Of a stretch of 64,000 bases of DNA, positions 27,750 to 39,013 are shown piece by piece. The DNA is taken from assembly GCF_001484765.1 (NCBI RefSeq), contig NZ_LLXO01000012.1, positions 186,001 to 250,000 on the forward strand. The letters are read 5' to 3'. Source of the stretch: Entomohabitans teleogrylli (GTDB lineage Bacteria > Pseudomonadota > Gammaproteobacteria > Enterobacterales > Enterobacteriaceae). Position 1 is the first letter of the stretch, and every line of letters begins with the position of its first letter. The position numbers and the translations under genes were made by a program. The notes under the pieces are model-generated. The model was not told where the DNA came from, did no database searches, and worked only from the letters and a program-made list of their open reading frames with translations.

Positions 27750-28296
27750 GTAATTGCTGCAGCAGGGTAATCACCTGCTGCACCTCCTGCTGCGAGAGCG
27801 CGCCGTCTTTGGCGAACTGCACGCGCCCGTCTTTATCCAGCACGACAATAGCCGATCCGCCGGATTCCAGATGCCATGCGTTTTTGGCGGCGCCGTTACT
27901 GTCGACAATAAACTGCGACCACGGATACTGTTTTTTATTGCCCTCGATACTGCTGCGAACAAACATACCGGTGCCGACAATCGCGTCATCGGTGTTGACG
28001 ATGGTGGTGGTCTGGTAGCGATCGTGCGGCAGGTTAGCAGCCTTAATAGCTTCGACCAGCGCGGCGTTCATCTCTTTGGCCGATGAGCGGCCGGCGATGT
28101 GCTGGATGACGCGTACTTTGCCCGGCAGCCGGGCGCTGTTCCATGCCTGGTAGCTGAAGCTATCGTTTTTCAATACCAGCTCCCCCTTGTCGTTAATCCC
28201 GATCGGCGGGACGCGCTGATGGGTTTCGAAGTTATGGGCCGCCGCCATCAGCGGCATCAACAGCAGAGAGAGCGCCAGTGTGGTGCGCAGGGTCAT
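27739..28296 (-). CDS. ytfJ: YtfJ-family periplasmic protein
   Basis: 185 residues from ATG 28296 with signal peptide [20 protein letters not shown]. The mature part has a thioredoxin-like fold pattern ([39 protein letters not shown]) without a CxxC motif. The family is conserved in enterobacteria but its function is unknown. Length matches E. coli YtfJ. It ends against cysQ with an 11-base overlap and is divergent from ytfK. Confidence 0.92.
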   Translation of the reverse strand: MTLRTTLALSLLLMPLMAAAHNFETHQRVPPIGINDKGELVLKNDSFSYQAWNSARLPGKVRVIQHIAGRSSAKEMNAALVEAIKAANLPHDRYQTTTIVNTDDAIVGTGMFVRSSIEGNKKQYPWSQFIVDSNGAAKNAWHLESGGSAIVVLDKDGRVQFAKDGALSQQEVQQVITLLQQLLSK

Positions 28297-28625
28297 AGGT
28301 GACTCCTTATTATCGTTGCAGGTGATCGGACCAGATGGTCCCGACTCAAAAAGCATACGTGGTGTTTCCGTGCTTTTCCCGCAATCGCGGTGCCAGTTTG
28401 TGCCGGAACGCACACATTCAGAAAAATTCGAATAGTTATACTGATGGCCGTCAGGAACTGAAAAGAAAACTCTGTGGAAGTGTCATCAAAAGGTAAAAAA
28501 CGTTATGCACACTGGTGTTCTCTGGTTTCCAGGCTATAGTTTTCTGGCAGCAACATTTTGTGTCTTATCGGTAGGTCTGATTGTGGACCTATACAGGCGC
28601 AACACTTAGCAGGAGTTAAAAAACA
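28297..28625. promoter_or_regulatory. Divergent ytfJ/ytfK intergenic region
   Basis: 329 bases, AT-richer than the flanks. E. coli ytfK is activated by PhoB under phosphate starvation; a partial Pho-box-like TGTCATCAAAAGG occurs near 28482-28494, but a full pair of repeats could not be defined. A good ribosome site (AGGAG) precedes ytfK. Nothing else is recognised. Confidence 0.4.
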
Positions 28626-28832
28626 ATGAAAATTTTCCAGCGTTACAATCCGCTCCAGGTTGCGAAGTACGTGAAGATCCTGTTCAGAGGACGGTTATAC
28701 ATCAAGGACGTTGGCGCTTTTGAGTTTGATAAAGGGAAGATTTTGATCCCGAAAGTTAAGGACAAGCAGCATCTTGCGGTGATGTCGGAAGTCAATCGGC
28801 AGGTTATGCGTTTACAGACCGAGATGGCTTAA
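28626..28832 (+). CDS. ytfK: YtfK, small regulator of SpoT
   Basis: 68 residues, [20 protein letters not shown] at the start, virtually identical to E. coli YtfK. In E. coli this small cytoplasmic protein binds SpoT and tips it towards (p)ppGpp synthesis during phosphate or fatty-acid starvation. It stands alone between ytfJ and paeA and is followed by a terminator hairpin. Confidence 0.96.
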   Translation: MKIFQRYNPLQVAKYVKILFRGRLYIKDVGAFEFDKGKILIPKVKDKQHLAVMSEVNRQVMRLQTEMA

Positions 28833-28852
28833 ACCGCGGCAGGAAGCAAAAT

Positions 28853-28882
28853 AAACCAGCACCCGGACAGGCGTGCTGGTTT
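28853..28882 (+). terminator. Terminator hairpin after ytfK
   Basis: AAACCAGCAC (28853-28862) pairs with GTGCTGGTTT (28873-28882) around a ten-base loop, 20 bases after the ytfK stop. The A-rich left flank could let it act on the autotransporter remnant side as well. Confidence 0.75.
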
Positions 28883-28899
28883 CAGTTTAGCGGCTCAGG

Positions 28900-29160
28900 T
28901 CAGAAACGCCCCTGAACCCCGACATGGCCTTCATACCCATCCATTGCACCTTCAAAACTCTTCAGGTACTTAGCATCCATATAGAAAGTGGTTTTTCTGG
29001 CCACGCTGACGCCAACGCCTGTTTGCCATCCGATGTTGTCAACATCCGGACGTATTCCGGTGCGGCCCACCTGTACCGAGGGGGCATCGGCGAAGTTGCC
29101 TGCCACATCCGCCGTAACCCACGGTTTAAATAACCCGATAGCCTCGTCAGACGCGCGACG
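28900..29160 (-). pseudogene. Remnant of an autotransporter beta-barrel C-terminus
   Basis: The minus-strand frame ending at 28900 reads LFKPWVTADVAGNFADA, then GRTGIRPDVDNIGWQTGVGV, YMDAKYLKSFEGAMDGYEGH and ends VGVQGRF. Alternating aromatic strands and a terminal Phe are typical of the last strands of a type V autotransporter barrel. Only about 85 residues survive; there is no start, passenger domain or signal peptide, and upstream the frame dissolves before paeA. It is probably a deletion relic of an adhesin gene once present between ytfK and paeA. Confidence 0.65.
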
Positions 29161-29213
29161 CCCTGACTGCGGGCAGGGTTTTTGTGCCTGATGTCAGCGT
29201 CGCTATCTGATAA

Positions 29214-30542
29214 TTATTTATTTTCTGCGGAGGGCAGCTCAGGCGGAAATGTCGCCGGACGCGCATCAATACGGGTCACCAGCAACTGGTCAATGCGGTA
29301 GTTATCAATATCCACCACTTCAAACTTGTAGCCGGAGAATTTCACCGAGTCAGTACGTTTGGGAATTTTACGCAGCATATACATCATAAAACCGCCAATG
29401 GTCTCGTAGTTTCCGGACTGCGGGAACTCGTCGATATCCAGTACCCGCATGACATCGTCGATAGGCGTACCGCCCTCCACCAGCCACGAATTCTCATCGC
29501 GGGCGACAATCTGCTCTTCCATCCCCTGGCCGACCAGATCGCCCATCAGGGTGGTCATTACATCATTCAGGGTGATGATCCCGACCACCAGCGCATATTC
29601 ATTCATGATCACCGCGAAATCTTCCCCGGCGGCTTTAAAGCTTTCCAGCGCCTCCGACAGTGTCAGTGTATCCGGCACAATCAGCGCATTGCGAATATGG
29701 ACGCCGCTGTTGAGGGCCAGGCTCTGGTTGCCCAGCACCCGGTTAAGCAACTCTTTAGAATCCACATAGCCGACGATATGGTCGATGTCATCCCGACAGA
29801 CCAGGAACTTTGAATGGGGATGTTCGGCGATTTTGCTCTTCAGGCTCTGTTCGTCTTCGTGTAAATCAAACCAGATGACGTTTTCCCGGGAGGTCATGGA
29901 AGAGGGAACGGTGCGCGATTCCAGCTCAAAAACGTTCTCTATCAGCTCATGCTCCTGCTTGCGCAGCACGCCGGCCAGCGCGCCGGCTTCCACCACGGCG
30001 TAGATATCGTCGGAGGTGATGTCGTCTTTGCGCACCATCGGCAGTTTGAACAGGCGGAAGATGATGTTCGCCATGCCGTTAAAGAACCACACCAGCGGGC
30101 GGAAGACCAGCAGGCAGAAGCGCATCGGATTGATGATACGTAAAGCGACTGCTTCAGGCGCAATCATGCCGATGCGTTTCGGGGTCAGGTCGGCAAACAG
30201 AATAAACAGGCCGGTGACCAGCGAAAACGAAATAATAAAGCTCAATTGTTCGGCTAGCTCGGTGGAGACAAAACGCTCCAGCACGCTCTGAAAAGCCGGG
30301 GAGAAGGCGGCGTCACCGACAATACCGCCGAGAATCGCCACCGCGTTGAGGCCAATCTGCACAACGGTAAAGAAAGTACCGGGATTTTCCTGCATCTTCA
30401 GGATGCGCTGGGCATTGATGTTGCCCTCATCGGCCAGTAGCTTCAGTTTGATCTTACGTGAGGCGGCAAGGGAGATCTCTGAAAGCGAGAAAAATGCGCT
30501 GACGCCGATGAGGAAAAGTATTACTAAAATACTGTTTAACAT
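29214..30542 (-). CDS. paeA: Polyamine exporter PaeA (YtfL), CNNM/CBS-domain membrane protein
   Basis: 442 residues: an N-terminal DUF21/CNNM transmembrane domain (about 1-190, with helices at 3-24, 60-80, 97-118 and 130-150), a paired CBS domain (about 205-330) and a C-terminal CorC_HlyC domain (about 345-430, WLVEGGTPIDDVMRVLDIDE). E. coli YtfL was renamed PaeA because it exports putrescine and cadaverine and protects stationary-phase cells. Length is close to the E. coli protein. The 5' leader looks long and structured. Confidence 0.93.
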   Translation of the reverse strand: MLNSILVILFLIGVSAFFSLSEISLAASRKIKLKLLADEGNINAQRILKMQENPGTFFTVVQIGLNAVAILGGIVGDAAFSPAFQSVLERFVSTELAEQLSFIISFSLVTGLFILFADLTPKRIGMIAPEAVALRIINPMRFCLLVFRPLVWFFNGMANIIFRLFKLPMVRKDDITSDDIYAVVEAGALAGVLRKQEHELIENVFELESRTVPSSMTSRENVIWFDLHEDEQSLKSKIAEHPHSKFLVCRDDIDHIVGYVDSKELLNRVLGNQSLALNSGVHIRNALIVPDTLTLSEALESFKAAGEDFAVIMNEYALVVGIITLNDVMTTLMGDLVGQGMEEQIVARDENSWLVEGGTPIDDVMRVLDIDEFPQSGNYETIGGFMMYMLRKIPKRTDSVKFSGYKFEVVDIDNYRIDQLLVTRIDARPATFPPELPSAENK

Positions 30543-30903
30543 AGTTTATCCGGCCTTCTGGCCAGATCCTCGGAAGGAAAGTTGATGAGTCCGTGTGGTT
30601 ATCATCCGCAATGATTCGCGTGGCAGGCTGGCGCCGGTTCAGCGGCGTCTCCGTGGGAGCGAACAGCTCAGGCGCCTGCGACGTGAAGCATGACGGAGCA
30701 TACTTATAACAACCGATCCGCAGGGGAGGGACCGGCGATTTCTCGGGCTAGTATAGCTTAAGCGCGGGCGGTGCTGCCAGAGGGGCGGCTCGCCACCGGA
30801 CGCGACGCCCGTAAAGGAGGGGAGGAGCGAGGATGGCTGCCGGCAAACGGGCATGAAAAAGCCGGCCCGTTACCGGCGCCGGCGTGTCGATTTATGGCAG
30901 CTT
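30543..30903. promoter_or_regulatory. Intergenic region between msrA end and paeA start
   Basis: 361 bases. A -10-like TATAAG lies on the minus strand near 30705, which would give paeA an untranslated leader of about 155 bases containing several GC-rich inverted repeats (for example around GGCGCC at 30630 and 30671). The msrA terminator is at the other end. No gene is seen in it. Confidence 0.45.
30856..30883 (-). terminator. Terminator after msrA
   Basis: Read on the minus strand, GCCGG (30883-30879) and CCGGC (30865-30861) close a GC-rich hairpin that is followed by TTTTT (30860-30856), 20 bases after the msrA stop. Confidence 0.75.
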
Positions 30904-31554
30904 TCAGCCGGCAGTCGCCGTTTCCGGCGGCAGGCAAACGCCGATACCACCGATACCGCAGTAGCCGTAGGGATTTTTATGCAGATACTGCTGGTGATCG
31001 TCTTCCGCATAGTAAAACGGGCCGGCGGGGGCGATTTCAGTAGTGATATGACGTTCATCCCCCGATTTAGCCATCGCCTGCTGGAAGCGCTCCAGGCTGG
31101 CGCGGGCGGCCTTTTCCTGCTCCGGCGTCAGAGTATAAATCGCCGAACGGTACTGGGTTCCGCTGTCGTTCCCCTGGCGCATGCCCTGGGCCGGATCGTG
31201 ATTCTCCCAGAACACATGCAGTAACTGCTCATAGCTCACGATGGCGGGATCAAAAACCACGCGCACCGCTTCCGTGTGACCGGTCTGGCCGGAACACACT
31301 TCCCGATAGGTTGGATTCGGGGTATAGCCGCCGGCATATCCCGCCGCGGTGCTGTAAACCCCGGGGAGTTGCCAGAACAGACGCTCCACGCCCCAGAAGC
31401 AGCCCATGGCAAAGATAGCCGTTTCCATGCCCTGCGGCACGTTAGTCATCGAATGGCCATTAACGGCGTGTAATGTCGCGACAGGCATCGGCGTGTTACG
31501 GCCGGGTAACGCCTCTGAGGGGGGTACAAGGTGCGATTTATCAAACAAGCTCAC
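30904..31554 (-). CDS. msrA: Peptide methionine sulfoxide reductase A
   Basis: 216 residues starting at a GTG (31554) with GGGAGG about eight bases upstream; the longer in-frame ATG at 31602 has no homology in the added residues. The catalytic motif [11 protein letters not shown] and the C-terminal recycling cysteine region [14 protein letters not shown] are intact. MsrA reduces the S-form of methionine sulfoxide in proteins with thioredoxin. Slightly longer at the C-terminus than E. coli MsrA. It is divergent from tamA, as in E. coli. Confidence 0.95.
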   Translation of the reverse strand: MSLFDKSHLVPPSEALPGRNTPMPVATLHAVNGHSMTNVPQGMETAIFAMGCFWGVERLFWQLPGVYSTAAGYAGGYTPNPTYREVCSGQTGHTEAVRVVFDPAIVSYEQLLHVFWENHDPAQGMRQGNDSGTQYRSAIYTLTPEQEKAARASLERFQQAMAKSGDERHITTEIAPAGPFYYAEDDHQQYLHKNPYGYCGIGGIGVCLPPETATAG

Positions 31555-31783
31555 AGTCAGGGCCTCCCGGTGAAATGAGAAAATTCCGAACAACCGTTGC
31601 ACGGTTGTAACCAGGCGTGTAATTGCAGAGAATACTTCGGCAAAATACCGCTAGATTTAAACATAAGAGATATTGAGGCCCCGGGCCACTTTTCAACCCG
31701 ACTATTGGGTTTTCTTGTGCCGCAACGCGGCAGGATAGAACTTCCCTCCAGGGGGGCGGGAACAAGGATATTCAGGAGAACAC

Positions 31784-33517
31784 GTGCCACGAATCCATAG
31801 ATTATTCCTTGCCGGCTTATGCCTGGTGAGCGGCATGGCCGACGCGGCCAACGTGCGTCTGCAGCTCGAAGGGCTGACCGGCGAACTGGAAAAAAACGTA
31901 CGCGCACAGCTTTCAACGATTCAGAGTGACGAAGTGACGGCAGACCGGCGTTTTCAGGCGCGCGTGGATGATGCGATCCGCGAGGGGCTGAAAGCGCTGG
32001 GATACTATGAACCGACCATCACCTTTGATCTGCGTCCGCCGCCGGCTAAAGGCCGTCAGGTGCTGGTGGCGAAGGTCTCTGCCGGCGAGCCGGTGCTGAT
32101 CGGCGGTACCGATGTGGTGCTGCGCGGCGGCGCCCGCACTGATGAAGACTATCTGGCGCTGCTCGGCAAGCGGCCGGCTATCGGTACGGTGCTTAACCAC
32201 AGCGACTACGACGATTTTAAAAAAGGGCTGACCAGTGTCGCCCTGCGTAAAGGCTATTTCGACAGCGAATTTAATAAAAGCCAGTTGGGTGTCTCTCTGG
32301 AGCGCCGTCAGGCATTCTGGGATATCGATTACGACAGCGGTCAGCGCTATCGCTTCGGCGCGGTCACCTTTGAAGGTTCGCAGATTCAGGAAAGCTTCCT
32401 GCAGAATCTGGTCCCCTTTGAGCCCGGCGATGAATACTCTTCCGCCGATCTGGCGGAACTGAACCGCCGGCTGTCCGCCACCGGCTGGTTTAACTCAGTC
32501 GTGGTGGCGCCGGAGTTTGAAAAATCCCGCCAGACCAAAATTTTGCCGCTACACGGCGTGGTGACGCCGCGCACGGAAAACTCCATTGAAACCGGCGTCG
32601 GCTACTCTACGGATGTTGGACCGCGGGTCAAAGCCACGTGGAATAAACCGTGGGTGAACTCCCGGGGCCATAGCCTGACATCGAGCATCAGCCTGTCGGC
32701 GCCGGAGCAGATCCTCGATTTCAGCTATAAAATGCCGCTGCGCAAGAGTCCGCTTGAGCAGTATTACCTGGTTCAGGGGGGTTACAAACGTACCGACCTG
32801 AACGACACCAAAGCCGATTCCACCACCCTGGCGTTGTCTCGCTACTGGGAGTTGTCCAGCGGCTGGCAGCGGGCGATTAACCTGCGCTGGAGCCTCGACC
32901 ACTTTACCCAGGCAAACGTTACTAACACCACCATGCTGCTGTATCCCGGCGTTAGCCTGAGCCGCACCCGCTCGCGCGGCGGCCTGATGCCCAACTGGGG
33001 CGATTCTCAGCGCTATTCCGTGGATATATCGGACACCACCTGGGGATCCGATGTGGACTTCCTGGTGTTGCAGGCCCAGAACGTGTGGATTCGTTCGCTT
33101 TACGAACGCCACCGCTTTGTGGCGCGCGGCAACCTCGGCTGGATTGAGACCAACGACTTTGACAAAGTACCGCCGGACCTGCGTTTCTTCGCCGGTGGCG
33201 ATCGCAGTATTCGTGGTTACGACTACAAATCCATTTCACCGAAAAATGACAACGGTAAGCTGACTGGCGCCTCGAAGCTGGCCACCGGATCGCTGGAGTA
33301 CCAGTACAACGTGACCGGTAAATGGTGGGGGGCGATGTTCGTGGATGCCGGTGAAGCGGTCAACGATATCAAAAAGAGCGATTTTAAAACCGGCGCCGGC
33401 GTCGGCGTGCGCTGGCAGTCGCCGGTAGGTCCGATAAAACTCGATTTCGCAGTGCCGGTGGGCGATAAAGACGAGCACGGTTTGCAGTTCTACATCGGTC
33501 TGGGGCCTGAATTATGA
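31784..33517 (+). CDS. tamA: TamA, outer membrane subunit of the translocation and assembly module
   Basis: 577 residues, identical in length to E. coli TamA, starting at GTG 31784 with AGGAG just upstream. A signal peptide (about 1-22) is followed by three POTRA domains (about 23-265) and a 16-strand Omp85 barrel (about 270-577) with the lid-lock motif region [18 protein letters not shown]. TamA works with TamB to move lipids and help assemble some autotransporters in the outer membrane. Its TGA overlaps the tamB start (ATGA). Confidence 0.96.
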   Translation: MPRIHRLFLAGLCLVSGMADAANVRLQLEGLTGELEKNVRAQLSTIQSDEVTADRRFQARVDDAIREGLKALGYYEPTITFDLRPPPAKGRQVLVAKVSAGEPVLIGGTDVVLRGGARTDEDYLALLGKRPAIGTVLNHSDYDDFKKGLTSVALRKGYFDSEFNKSQLGVSLERRQAFWDIDYDSGQRYRFGAVTFEGSQIQESFLQNLVPFEPGDEYSSADLAELNRRLSATGWFNSVVVAPEFEKSRQTKILPLHGVVTPRTENSIETGVGYSTDVGPRVKATWNKPWVNSRGHSLTSSISLSAPEQILDFSYKMPLRKSPLEQYYLVQGGYKRTDLNDTKADSTTLALSRYWELSSGWQRAINLRWSLDHFTQANVTNTTMLLYPGVSLSRTRSRGGLMPNWGDSQRYSVDISDTTWGSDVDFLVLQAQNVWIRSLYERHRFVARGNLGWIETNDFDKVPPDLRFFAGGDRSIRGYDYKSISPKNDNGKLTGASKLATGSLEYQYNVTGKWWGAMFVDAGEAVNDIKKSDFKTGAGVGVRWQSPVGPIKLDFAVPVGDKDEHGLQFYIGLGPEL

Positions 33518-36500
33518 GTTTATGGAAGAAGATTACCCTCGGAGTACTGACCGTACTGGTATTACTGCTGTGCAGCGTGGCGTTTTTGCTCGGGACCAGC
33601 ACGGGTCTGCAACTGGTTTTTAAAGCGGCCAATCGCTGGGTTCCGGGGCTGGAAATCAGCCAGATGACCGGCGGCTGGCGCGATCTGACTATCCAGGGGC
33701 TGCGCTATCAGCAGCCGGGGATCGACGTTAACGCCGGACGTATTCATCTTGAGGTGAAACTCAGTTGCCTGACCAGCAGCAGCCTGTGCGTGAATAATTT
33801 CTCGCTGTCCGATGTTAATGTGGCGGTGGACAGCAAAAAAATGCCGCCTTCCGCGCCGGTCGAGGAAGAAGACAGCGGGCCGCTCGATCTCAGTACTCCT
33901 TATCCCATTACCCTGAGCCGGGTGGCGCTGAATAACGTTAACCTCAAAATTGATGATACGACGGTGTCGGTGATGGATTTCAGCACCGGTCTGAGCTGGG
34001 AAAGCCGCAACCTGACGCTGACCCCTACCCGTCTTTCCGGTTTGCTGGTGGCGCTGCCGAAAGTGGCTGAGGTGGCTCAGGAGCAGGTGGTGGAGCCGAA
34101 AATCGATAATCCGCAGCCTGATGAACCGCCGCTGGGCGAGACGATGCGCGCCCTGTTTGCCAAACCGCTGCTGCCTGAAATGGCCGATGTCAATCTGCCG
34201 GTGAACCTGACCATTGAGCGTTTCCAGGCCGAGCAACTGCGCCTGACCGGCGATACGGATATTACGGTGCGTAGTCTGCTGCTGAAAGTCAGTAGTGTGG
34301 ACGGCCAGATGCGCCTTGAAACTCTGGACGTCGATTCCAGCGAAGGGACGCTTAACGCGACCGGCAGCGCCGAGCTGCGCAATAACTGGCCGGTGGATAT
34401 CACCCTTAACAGCACGCTGAATGTCGAGCCGCTGAAGGGTGAGAAGGTGAAACTGAAGATTGGCGGCGCTCTGCGCGATAAACTGGATGTCGGGGTGAAC
34501 CTTTCCGGCCCGGTGGATATGGTGCTGCGCGCGCAGACTGAACTGGCCGAAGCCGGGCTACCGCTGAATCTGGAAGTTATCAGCCAGCAACTGTACTGGC
34601 CGTTTAGCGGCGAGAAACAGTTCCAGGCGGATGATGTGCGGCTGAAGCTGAGCGGCAAAATGACCGACTACACCCTGTCGTTCCGTACGGCGGTGAAGGG
34701 CCAGGATGTTCCGCCAGCGACGATTACCCTGGATGCGAAGGGCAATGAGCAGCAGGTGAATCTCGATAAGCTGCGCGTCGCAGCGCTGCAGGGCAATATC
34801 GATCTCAGCGCGTTACTCGACTGGCAGCAGGCCATCAGTTGGCGCGGCGAACTGTCCCTGAAAGGGATTAATACCGCGCAGCAGTTCCCGGACTGGCCGG
34901 CGAAGCTGGATGGTATAGTGAAAACCCGCGGCAGCCTGTACGGCGGTAGCTGGCAATTAGATATTCCGGAGCTGAAGCTGAACGGTAACGTGAAGCAGAA
35001 TCCGGTAAAAGTCGAAGGCCAGTTAAAGGGCAATAACTATTTGCAGTGGACTATTCCGGGCCTGCACCTGGCGCTGGGGCGCAACAGCGCCGATGTTAAA
35101 GGTGAACTGGGGGAGAAAGCGCTGGCGCTGGATGCCACTATTGACGCGCCGCATCTTGATAATGCGCTGCCGGGGCTGGGCGGTAATGCCAAAGGCGTGA
35201 TCAAAGTACGCGGCGATGTGAAAGCGCCGCAACTGCTGGCGGATGTGACCGCCAATAATCTGCGCTGGCAGGCGTTGACGATAGCGCGCGTGCTGTTGAA
35301 AGGGGATGTCACCTCCACCGATCAAATTGCCGGCAATCTGGACTTACGTGTTGATCGCATCGCGCAGCCGGGGCTGGATATCCGCCAGGTGGCGCTGGAG
35401 GCGAAAGGGAATGAGAAACAACACCAGCTCCAGTTAAACATTCAGGGGGAGCCGGTTTCCGGGCAACTGGCGCTGAGCGGCAGCTTTAATCGCGCAGAGG
35501 AGCGCTGGCGCGGCGAGCTGACCAACACCCGTTTCGCCACCCCGGTGGGCCCGTGGTCCCAGAGTCGGGCCGTGGCGCTGGATTACCGTAACCAGGAACA
35601 GATGATTAGCGTCGGGCCGCACTGCTGGACCAACCCCAACGCTGAACTGTGCGTGCCGCAAACCATTGAGGCCGGCGCTAAAGGCCATGCGGCAATTACC
35701 CTTAACCGCTTCGACCTGGCGATGCTCAAGCCGTTTATGCCGCCGGAAACTCAGGCGGCGGGCGTCTTCAGCGGTAAGGCGGATGTTAGCTGGGATAGCA
35801 CGGCGGATGGGCTGCCTCAGGGGCAGGTCACACTGTCCGGCCGCGGCGTGAAGGTGACTCAGGAGGTTAACGGCGCCGTACTCCCGGTGGCGTTCGATAC
35901 CCTGAACCTCAATGCCGACCTGCGCAATAACCGCGCCCAACTGGGCTGGATGATACGGCTGGTCAATAACGGGCAGTTTGACGGTCAACTGCAGGTCAGC
36001 GATCCGCAGGCGCGCCGTGATCTTGCCGGTAACGTCAACATCAGTAACTTTTCTCTGGGGATGGTGAACCCAATCTTCACCCGCGGGGAAAAGGCCTCCG
36101 GAATGCTGAACGCCAGATTAACGCTGGGCGGCAATGCCGCGAGCCCGCAACTGTTCGGCGATCTGCGTCTCAGCGATCTGGATATGGAAGGCAACTTTAT
36201 GCCTTTCGAGATGCAGCCTAGCCAGATATCCCTGCGTTTCAATGGGATGAATTCCGTGCTGCAGGGGATGGTGAACACCCGGCAGGGGCAGATCAGCCTG
36301 AACGGCGACGCCGACTGGAGCCAACTGGAAAACTGGCGGGCGCGTATCGCCGCTAAAGGTAGCCGGGTAAGGATTACCGTGCCGCCGATGGTGCGGCTGG
36401 ATGTGTCCCCGGATGTGGTGTTTGAGGCGACCCCGAGCCTGTTTACCCTTGATGGCAGCGTGGACGTCCCCTGGGCGCGTATCGTGGTGCATGAGGTGCC

Positions 36501-37290
36501 GGAAAGCGCGGTAGGGGTTTCCAGCGACGAGGTGATGCTGGATAAAGATCTTAAGCCGGAGAAAGAGCAAACGGCGTCGATTCCGATTAACAGCAATCTT
36601 TTGATCCATGTCGGCAATAACGTGCGGCTGGATGCGTTTGGTCTGAAAGCGCGCCTGAACGGGGATCTCAAAGTCGCCCAGGATAAGCAGGGACTGGGGC
36701 TGAACGGCCAGATCAATATTCCGGAAGGGCGTTTCCACGCTTATGGCCAGGATCTGATTGTGCGTAAAGGGGAACTTCTGTTCTCCGGTCCGCCGGATCA
36801 GCCGATACTCAATATCGAAGCCATCCGCAACCCGGAAGCCACCGAAAACGACGTGATTGCCGGGGTGCGGGTCACCGGCACGGCGGATGAACCGAAGGCG
36901 GAAATCTTCTCCGACCCGGCGATGTCCCAGCAGGAGGCGCTCTCTTATCTGCTGCGCGGCCAGGGGCTGGACAGCTCCGGCAGCGACAGCGCGGCGATGA
37001 CCTCTATGCTGATCGGAATGGGGGTTGCACAAAGTGGCCAGGTTGTGGGTAAAATCGGTGAAACCTTTGGCGTCAGTAATCTGGCGCTGGACACGGCTGG
37101 GGTAGGGGATTCTTCCCAGGTGGTGGTCAGCGGTTACGTATTGCCGGGTTTACAAGTGAAGTATGGTGTGGGTATCTTTGATTCCCTGGCGACATTGACG
37201 TTACGTTATCGTCTGATGCCTAAGCTGTATCTGGAAGCGGTGTCTGGCGTAGATCAGGCACTTGATCTGCTCTATCGATTTGAGTTTTAG
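33514..37290 (+). CDS. tamB: TamB, inner-membrane-anchored AsmA-like bridging protein
   Basis: 1258 residues, one fewer than in E. coli. One N-terminal signal-anchor helix (about 7-30), then long beta-rich periplasmic repeats forming a hydrophobic groove, and a C-terminal DUF490 domain (about 950-1258; ending [10 protein letters not shown]). TamB spans the periplasm and is implicated in anterograde phospholipid transport together with YhdP and YdbH, and it contacts TamA. Translation is coupled to tamA by a four-base overlap and ytfP follows within three bases. Confidence 0.96.
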   Translation: MSLWKKITLGVLTVLVLLLCSVAFLLGTSTGLQLVFKAANRWVPGLEISQMTGGWRDLTIQGLRYQQPGIDVNAGRIHLEVKLSCLTSSSLCVNNFSLSDVNVAVDSKKMPPSAPVEEEDSGPLDLSTPYPITLSRVALNNVNLKIDDTTVSVMDFSTGLSWESRNLTLTPTRLSGLLVALPKVAEVAQEQVVEPKIDNPQPDEPPLGETMRALFAKPLLPEMADVNLPVNLTIERFQAEQLRLTGDTDITVRSLLLKVSSVDGQMRLETLDVDSSEGTLNATGSAELRNNWPVDITLNSTLNVEPLKGEKVKLKIGGALRDKLDVGVNLSGPVDMVLRAQTELAEAGLPLNLEVISQQLYWPFSGEKQFQADDVRLKLSGKMTDYTLSFRTAVKGQDVPPATITLDAKGNEQQVNLDKLRVAALQGNIDLSALLDWQQAISWRGELSLKGINTAQQFPDWPAKLDGIVKTRGSLYGGSWQLDIPELKLNGNVKQNPVKVEGQLKGNNYLQWTIPGLHLALGRNSADVKGELGEKALALDATIDAPHLDNALPGLGGNAKGVIKVRGDVKAPQLLADVTANNLRWQALTIARVLLKGDVTSTDQIAGNLDLRVDRIAQPGLDIRQVALEAKGNEKQHQLQLNIQGEPVSGQLALSGSFNRAEERWRGELTNTRFATPVGPWSQSRAVALDYRNQEQMISVGPHCWTNPNAELCVPQTIEAGAKGHAAITLNRFDLAMLKPFMPPETQAAGVFSGKADVSWDSTADGLPQGQVTLSGRGVKVTQEVNGAVLPVAFDTLNLNADLRNNRAQLGWMIRLVNNGQFDGQLQVSDPQARRDLAGNVNISNFSLGMVNPIFTRGEKASGMLNARLTLGGNAASPQLFGDLRLSDLDMEGNFMPFEMQPSQISLRFNGMNSVLQGMVNTRQGQISLNGDADWSQLENWRARIAAKGSRVRITVPPMVRLDVSPDVVFEATPSLFTLDGSVDVPWARIVVHEVPESAVGVSSDEVMLDKDLKPEKEQTASIPINSNLLIHVGNNVRLDAFGLKARLNGDLKVAQDKQGLGLNGQINIPEGRFHAYGQDLIVRKGELLFSGPPDQPILNIEAIRNPEATENDVIAGVRVTGTADEPKAEIFSDPAMSQQEALSYLLRGQGLDSSGSDSAAMTSMLIGMGVAQSGQVVGKIGETFGVSNLALDTAGVGDSSQVVVSGYVLPGLQVKYGVGIFDSLATLTLRYRLMPKLYLEAVSGVDQALDLLYRFEF

Positions 37291-37292
37291 CA

Positions 37293-37643
37293 ATGCGAAT
37301 ATTTGTTTATGGCAGTTTACGGCGCAAACAGGGGAACAGCCACTGGATGACCAACGCTCAGTTGCTGGGAGACCATAGCGTCGAAAATTATGCCCTTTAC
37401 AGTGTGGGTCATTACCCTGGCGCGGTGCCCGGAGAGGGTTCGGTGTACGGGGAGGTGTACCGTATCGATGCTTCCACGCTCGCTGAACTTGACGCGTTGC
37501 GCACCAAAGGTGGTGAATATTCACGGCAATTGATTCAAACGCCTTACGGGAGTGCATGGATGTACGTGTATCAGCGTCCGGTAGCAGGGTTACCGCATAT
37601 CGAAAGCGGCAACTGGCTGGACAGGGATAAATCAAAATCATGA
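37293..37643 (+). CDS. ytfP: Gamma-glutamylcyclotransferase-family protein YtfP
   Basis: 116 residues with the signature MRIFVYGSLRRKQGNSHWM at the start, where YGSL forms the substrate pocket, and the conserved acidic residue in STLAELDALRTKGGEYSR. The family cleaves gamma-glutamyl amines, but the enterobacterial YtfP substrate is not established. It is the third gene of tamA-tamB-ytfP and is followed by a terminator. Confidence 0.93.
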   Translation: MRIFVYGSLRRKQGNSHWMTNAQLLGDHSVENYALYSVGHYPGAVPGEGSVYGEVYRIDASTLAELDALRTKGGEYSRQLIQTPYGSAWMYVYQRPVAGLPHIESGNWLDRDKSKS

Positions 37644-37650
37644 TGACAGG

Positions 37651-37680
37651 ACGCCACCTTCGGGTGGCGTTTCTGTTACT
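37651..37680 (+). terminator. Terminator after ytfP
   Basis: ACGCCACC (37651-37658), loop TTCG, GGTGGCGT (37663-37670), then a T-rich tail. A UUCG tetraloop adds stability. Confidence 0.8.
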
Positions 37681-37718
37681 GGCACGACATAAGGGATATC
37701 TGGTACCGCGGTTCAGGG

Positions 37719-39013
37719 TTAATTCAGCGCGGCGGTATGGTAATGAGTGAGACGTGTATAGCGCGGCAGACGAACAAAGCTATCGCGCCACGGGGCGAAA
37801 ACCGGTTTGTCCTGCACTTCCTGATAACGCCGCCACGTCTGGCCGCCGTCGCGGGACAGATACAGATGCGCGCCGTCGCCAATACCTTTCTCCAGCGCCA
37901 GCACGGTCCGGCCGGCATAAATTTCCCCCAGCCTGTCAATATGTTCCATAACCAGCCTGAGGCTATCGTCGCTTTGCAACTGATACAGACCGTAACGCGT
38001 TGGCCGATCGCTGGGCCGGGTAAGGAAAATCTCCCCCTGCGGCGATTGCGCGAGGCTGTGGATATCGGTAGCGAGTAGACGTTCCTGGCTGTCGGAAATG
38101 ATCTGGTAAAGAAAACGCCGATCTCCCCGGCCATCCGGCAGCGAAACGGTGATGTCCGCCAGTAACCGTTGGTGGTTATCCAGGTACCAGTGCAGGCGAT
38201 ACAGCGTGACCCCCGGCTCGCTGGCGCGGGTGGCAAGAATGTTGTTGCGCCTGAGCAGCGGGCGAATGTCCGCCATGGTTTGCCAGCTTTTCCCCCGGTC
38301 AGCAGAGACAGACAGCGTGTAGTTACCGGCCGCCCACAGTTTTCCGGCATCATCGAAGGCAATCAGCTTCTGCGGGTCAATCCGCGCTTCGCTGTCTGAC
38401 TTCGGGAACTGCCATTCCGCCAGCGGCTGCCATTTTGCTCCGCCATCCGGGCTATACCAGGCGGCGCTATCATAGTTGAAGGGGTTGGTAAGGATCAGGA
38501 TGCACTCGCCCCGCGGCGCACAGACCCGGGAGTGGACATCCCCCAGCCACTGAGCCGCCAATTGCAATTTCCCCTGATTATCCAGATGCATGATGCTGGT
38601 CAGCGTTGGGTTGAGCCGGTCTGGCTGGTTATAACGATTGAACACCTCAAACTGGTTCTGCGTATTGCTTATCAACTGATCCGGCGGCGCCAGACGGGCA
38701 TTCAGCAACCGCGGCATCAGCGGCTCAAGCCGCGACAGGGGGGGGCGTAGTGGCGGATGACTCGCCGGCGATCGCGGTCAAGCTCGTAATTTTCGACGCT
38801 GAACAGCGGCTCGCTGCTGAGAAGCAGGGCGCCATCTTTAAAACTGTTGATAGTCAACTGCTCTGATTTTATCGGCACCGGACTACTGACCGGCTGCGCT
38901 TGCCACGGTACTTTGGGCAGAAACAGGTTAAAGATAAACATCCCGGACCAGAGAAAAGCGGCGAGGGTTACCAGCGCCAGAAACAGCAGCCGGCGTTTCA
39001 GGGTGTTAAACAT
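37719..39013 (-). pseudogene. Membrane-anchored BNR/beta-propeller protein, frameshifted at a G8 run
   Basis: Two minus-strand frames join at 38738-38745: the first (39013 to 38717, 98 codons) has an N-terminal membrane helix (about 9-31), and the second continues as about 332 codons to 37719. The second part has repeated Asp-box/BNR motifs (SPDGGAKWQPL, SADRGKSWQTM, SRDGGQTWRRY), so it is a sialidase-like beta-propeller. On the coding strand the run is eight C; one extra C (or two fewer) would join the frames into about 431 residues. This could be phase variation, recent mutation or a sequencing error. The gene begins within the stop codon of the upstream membrane gene (TAATG), so the two form an operon. 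Function unknown. Confidence 0.7.
38738..38745. repeat. Homopolymer run of eight G at the frameshift
   Basis: GGGGGGGG on the plus strand (C8 in the coding strand). It sits exactly where the BNR gene changes frame, and eight is one short of the number that restores the full frame. Confidence 0.8.
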
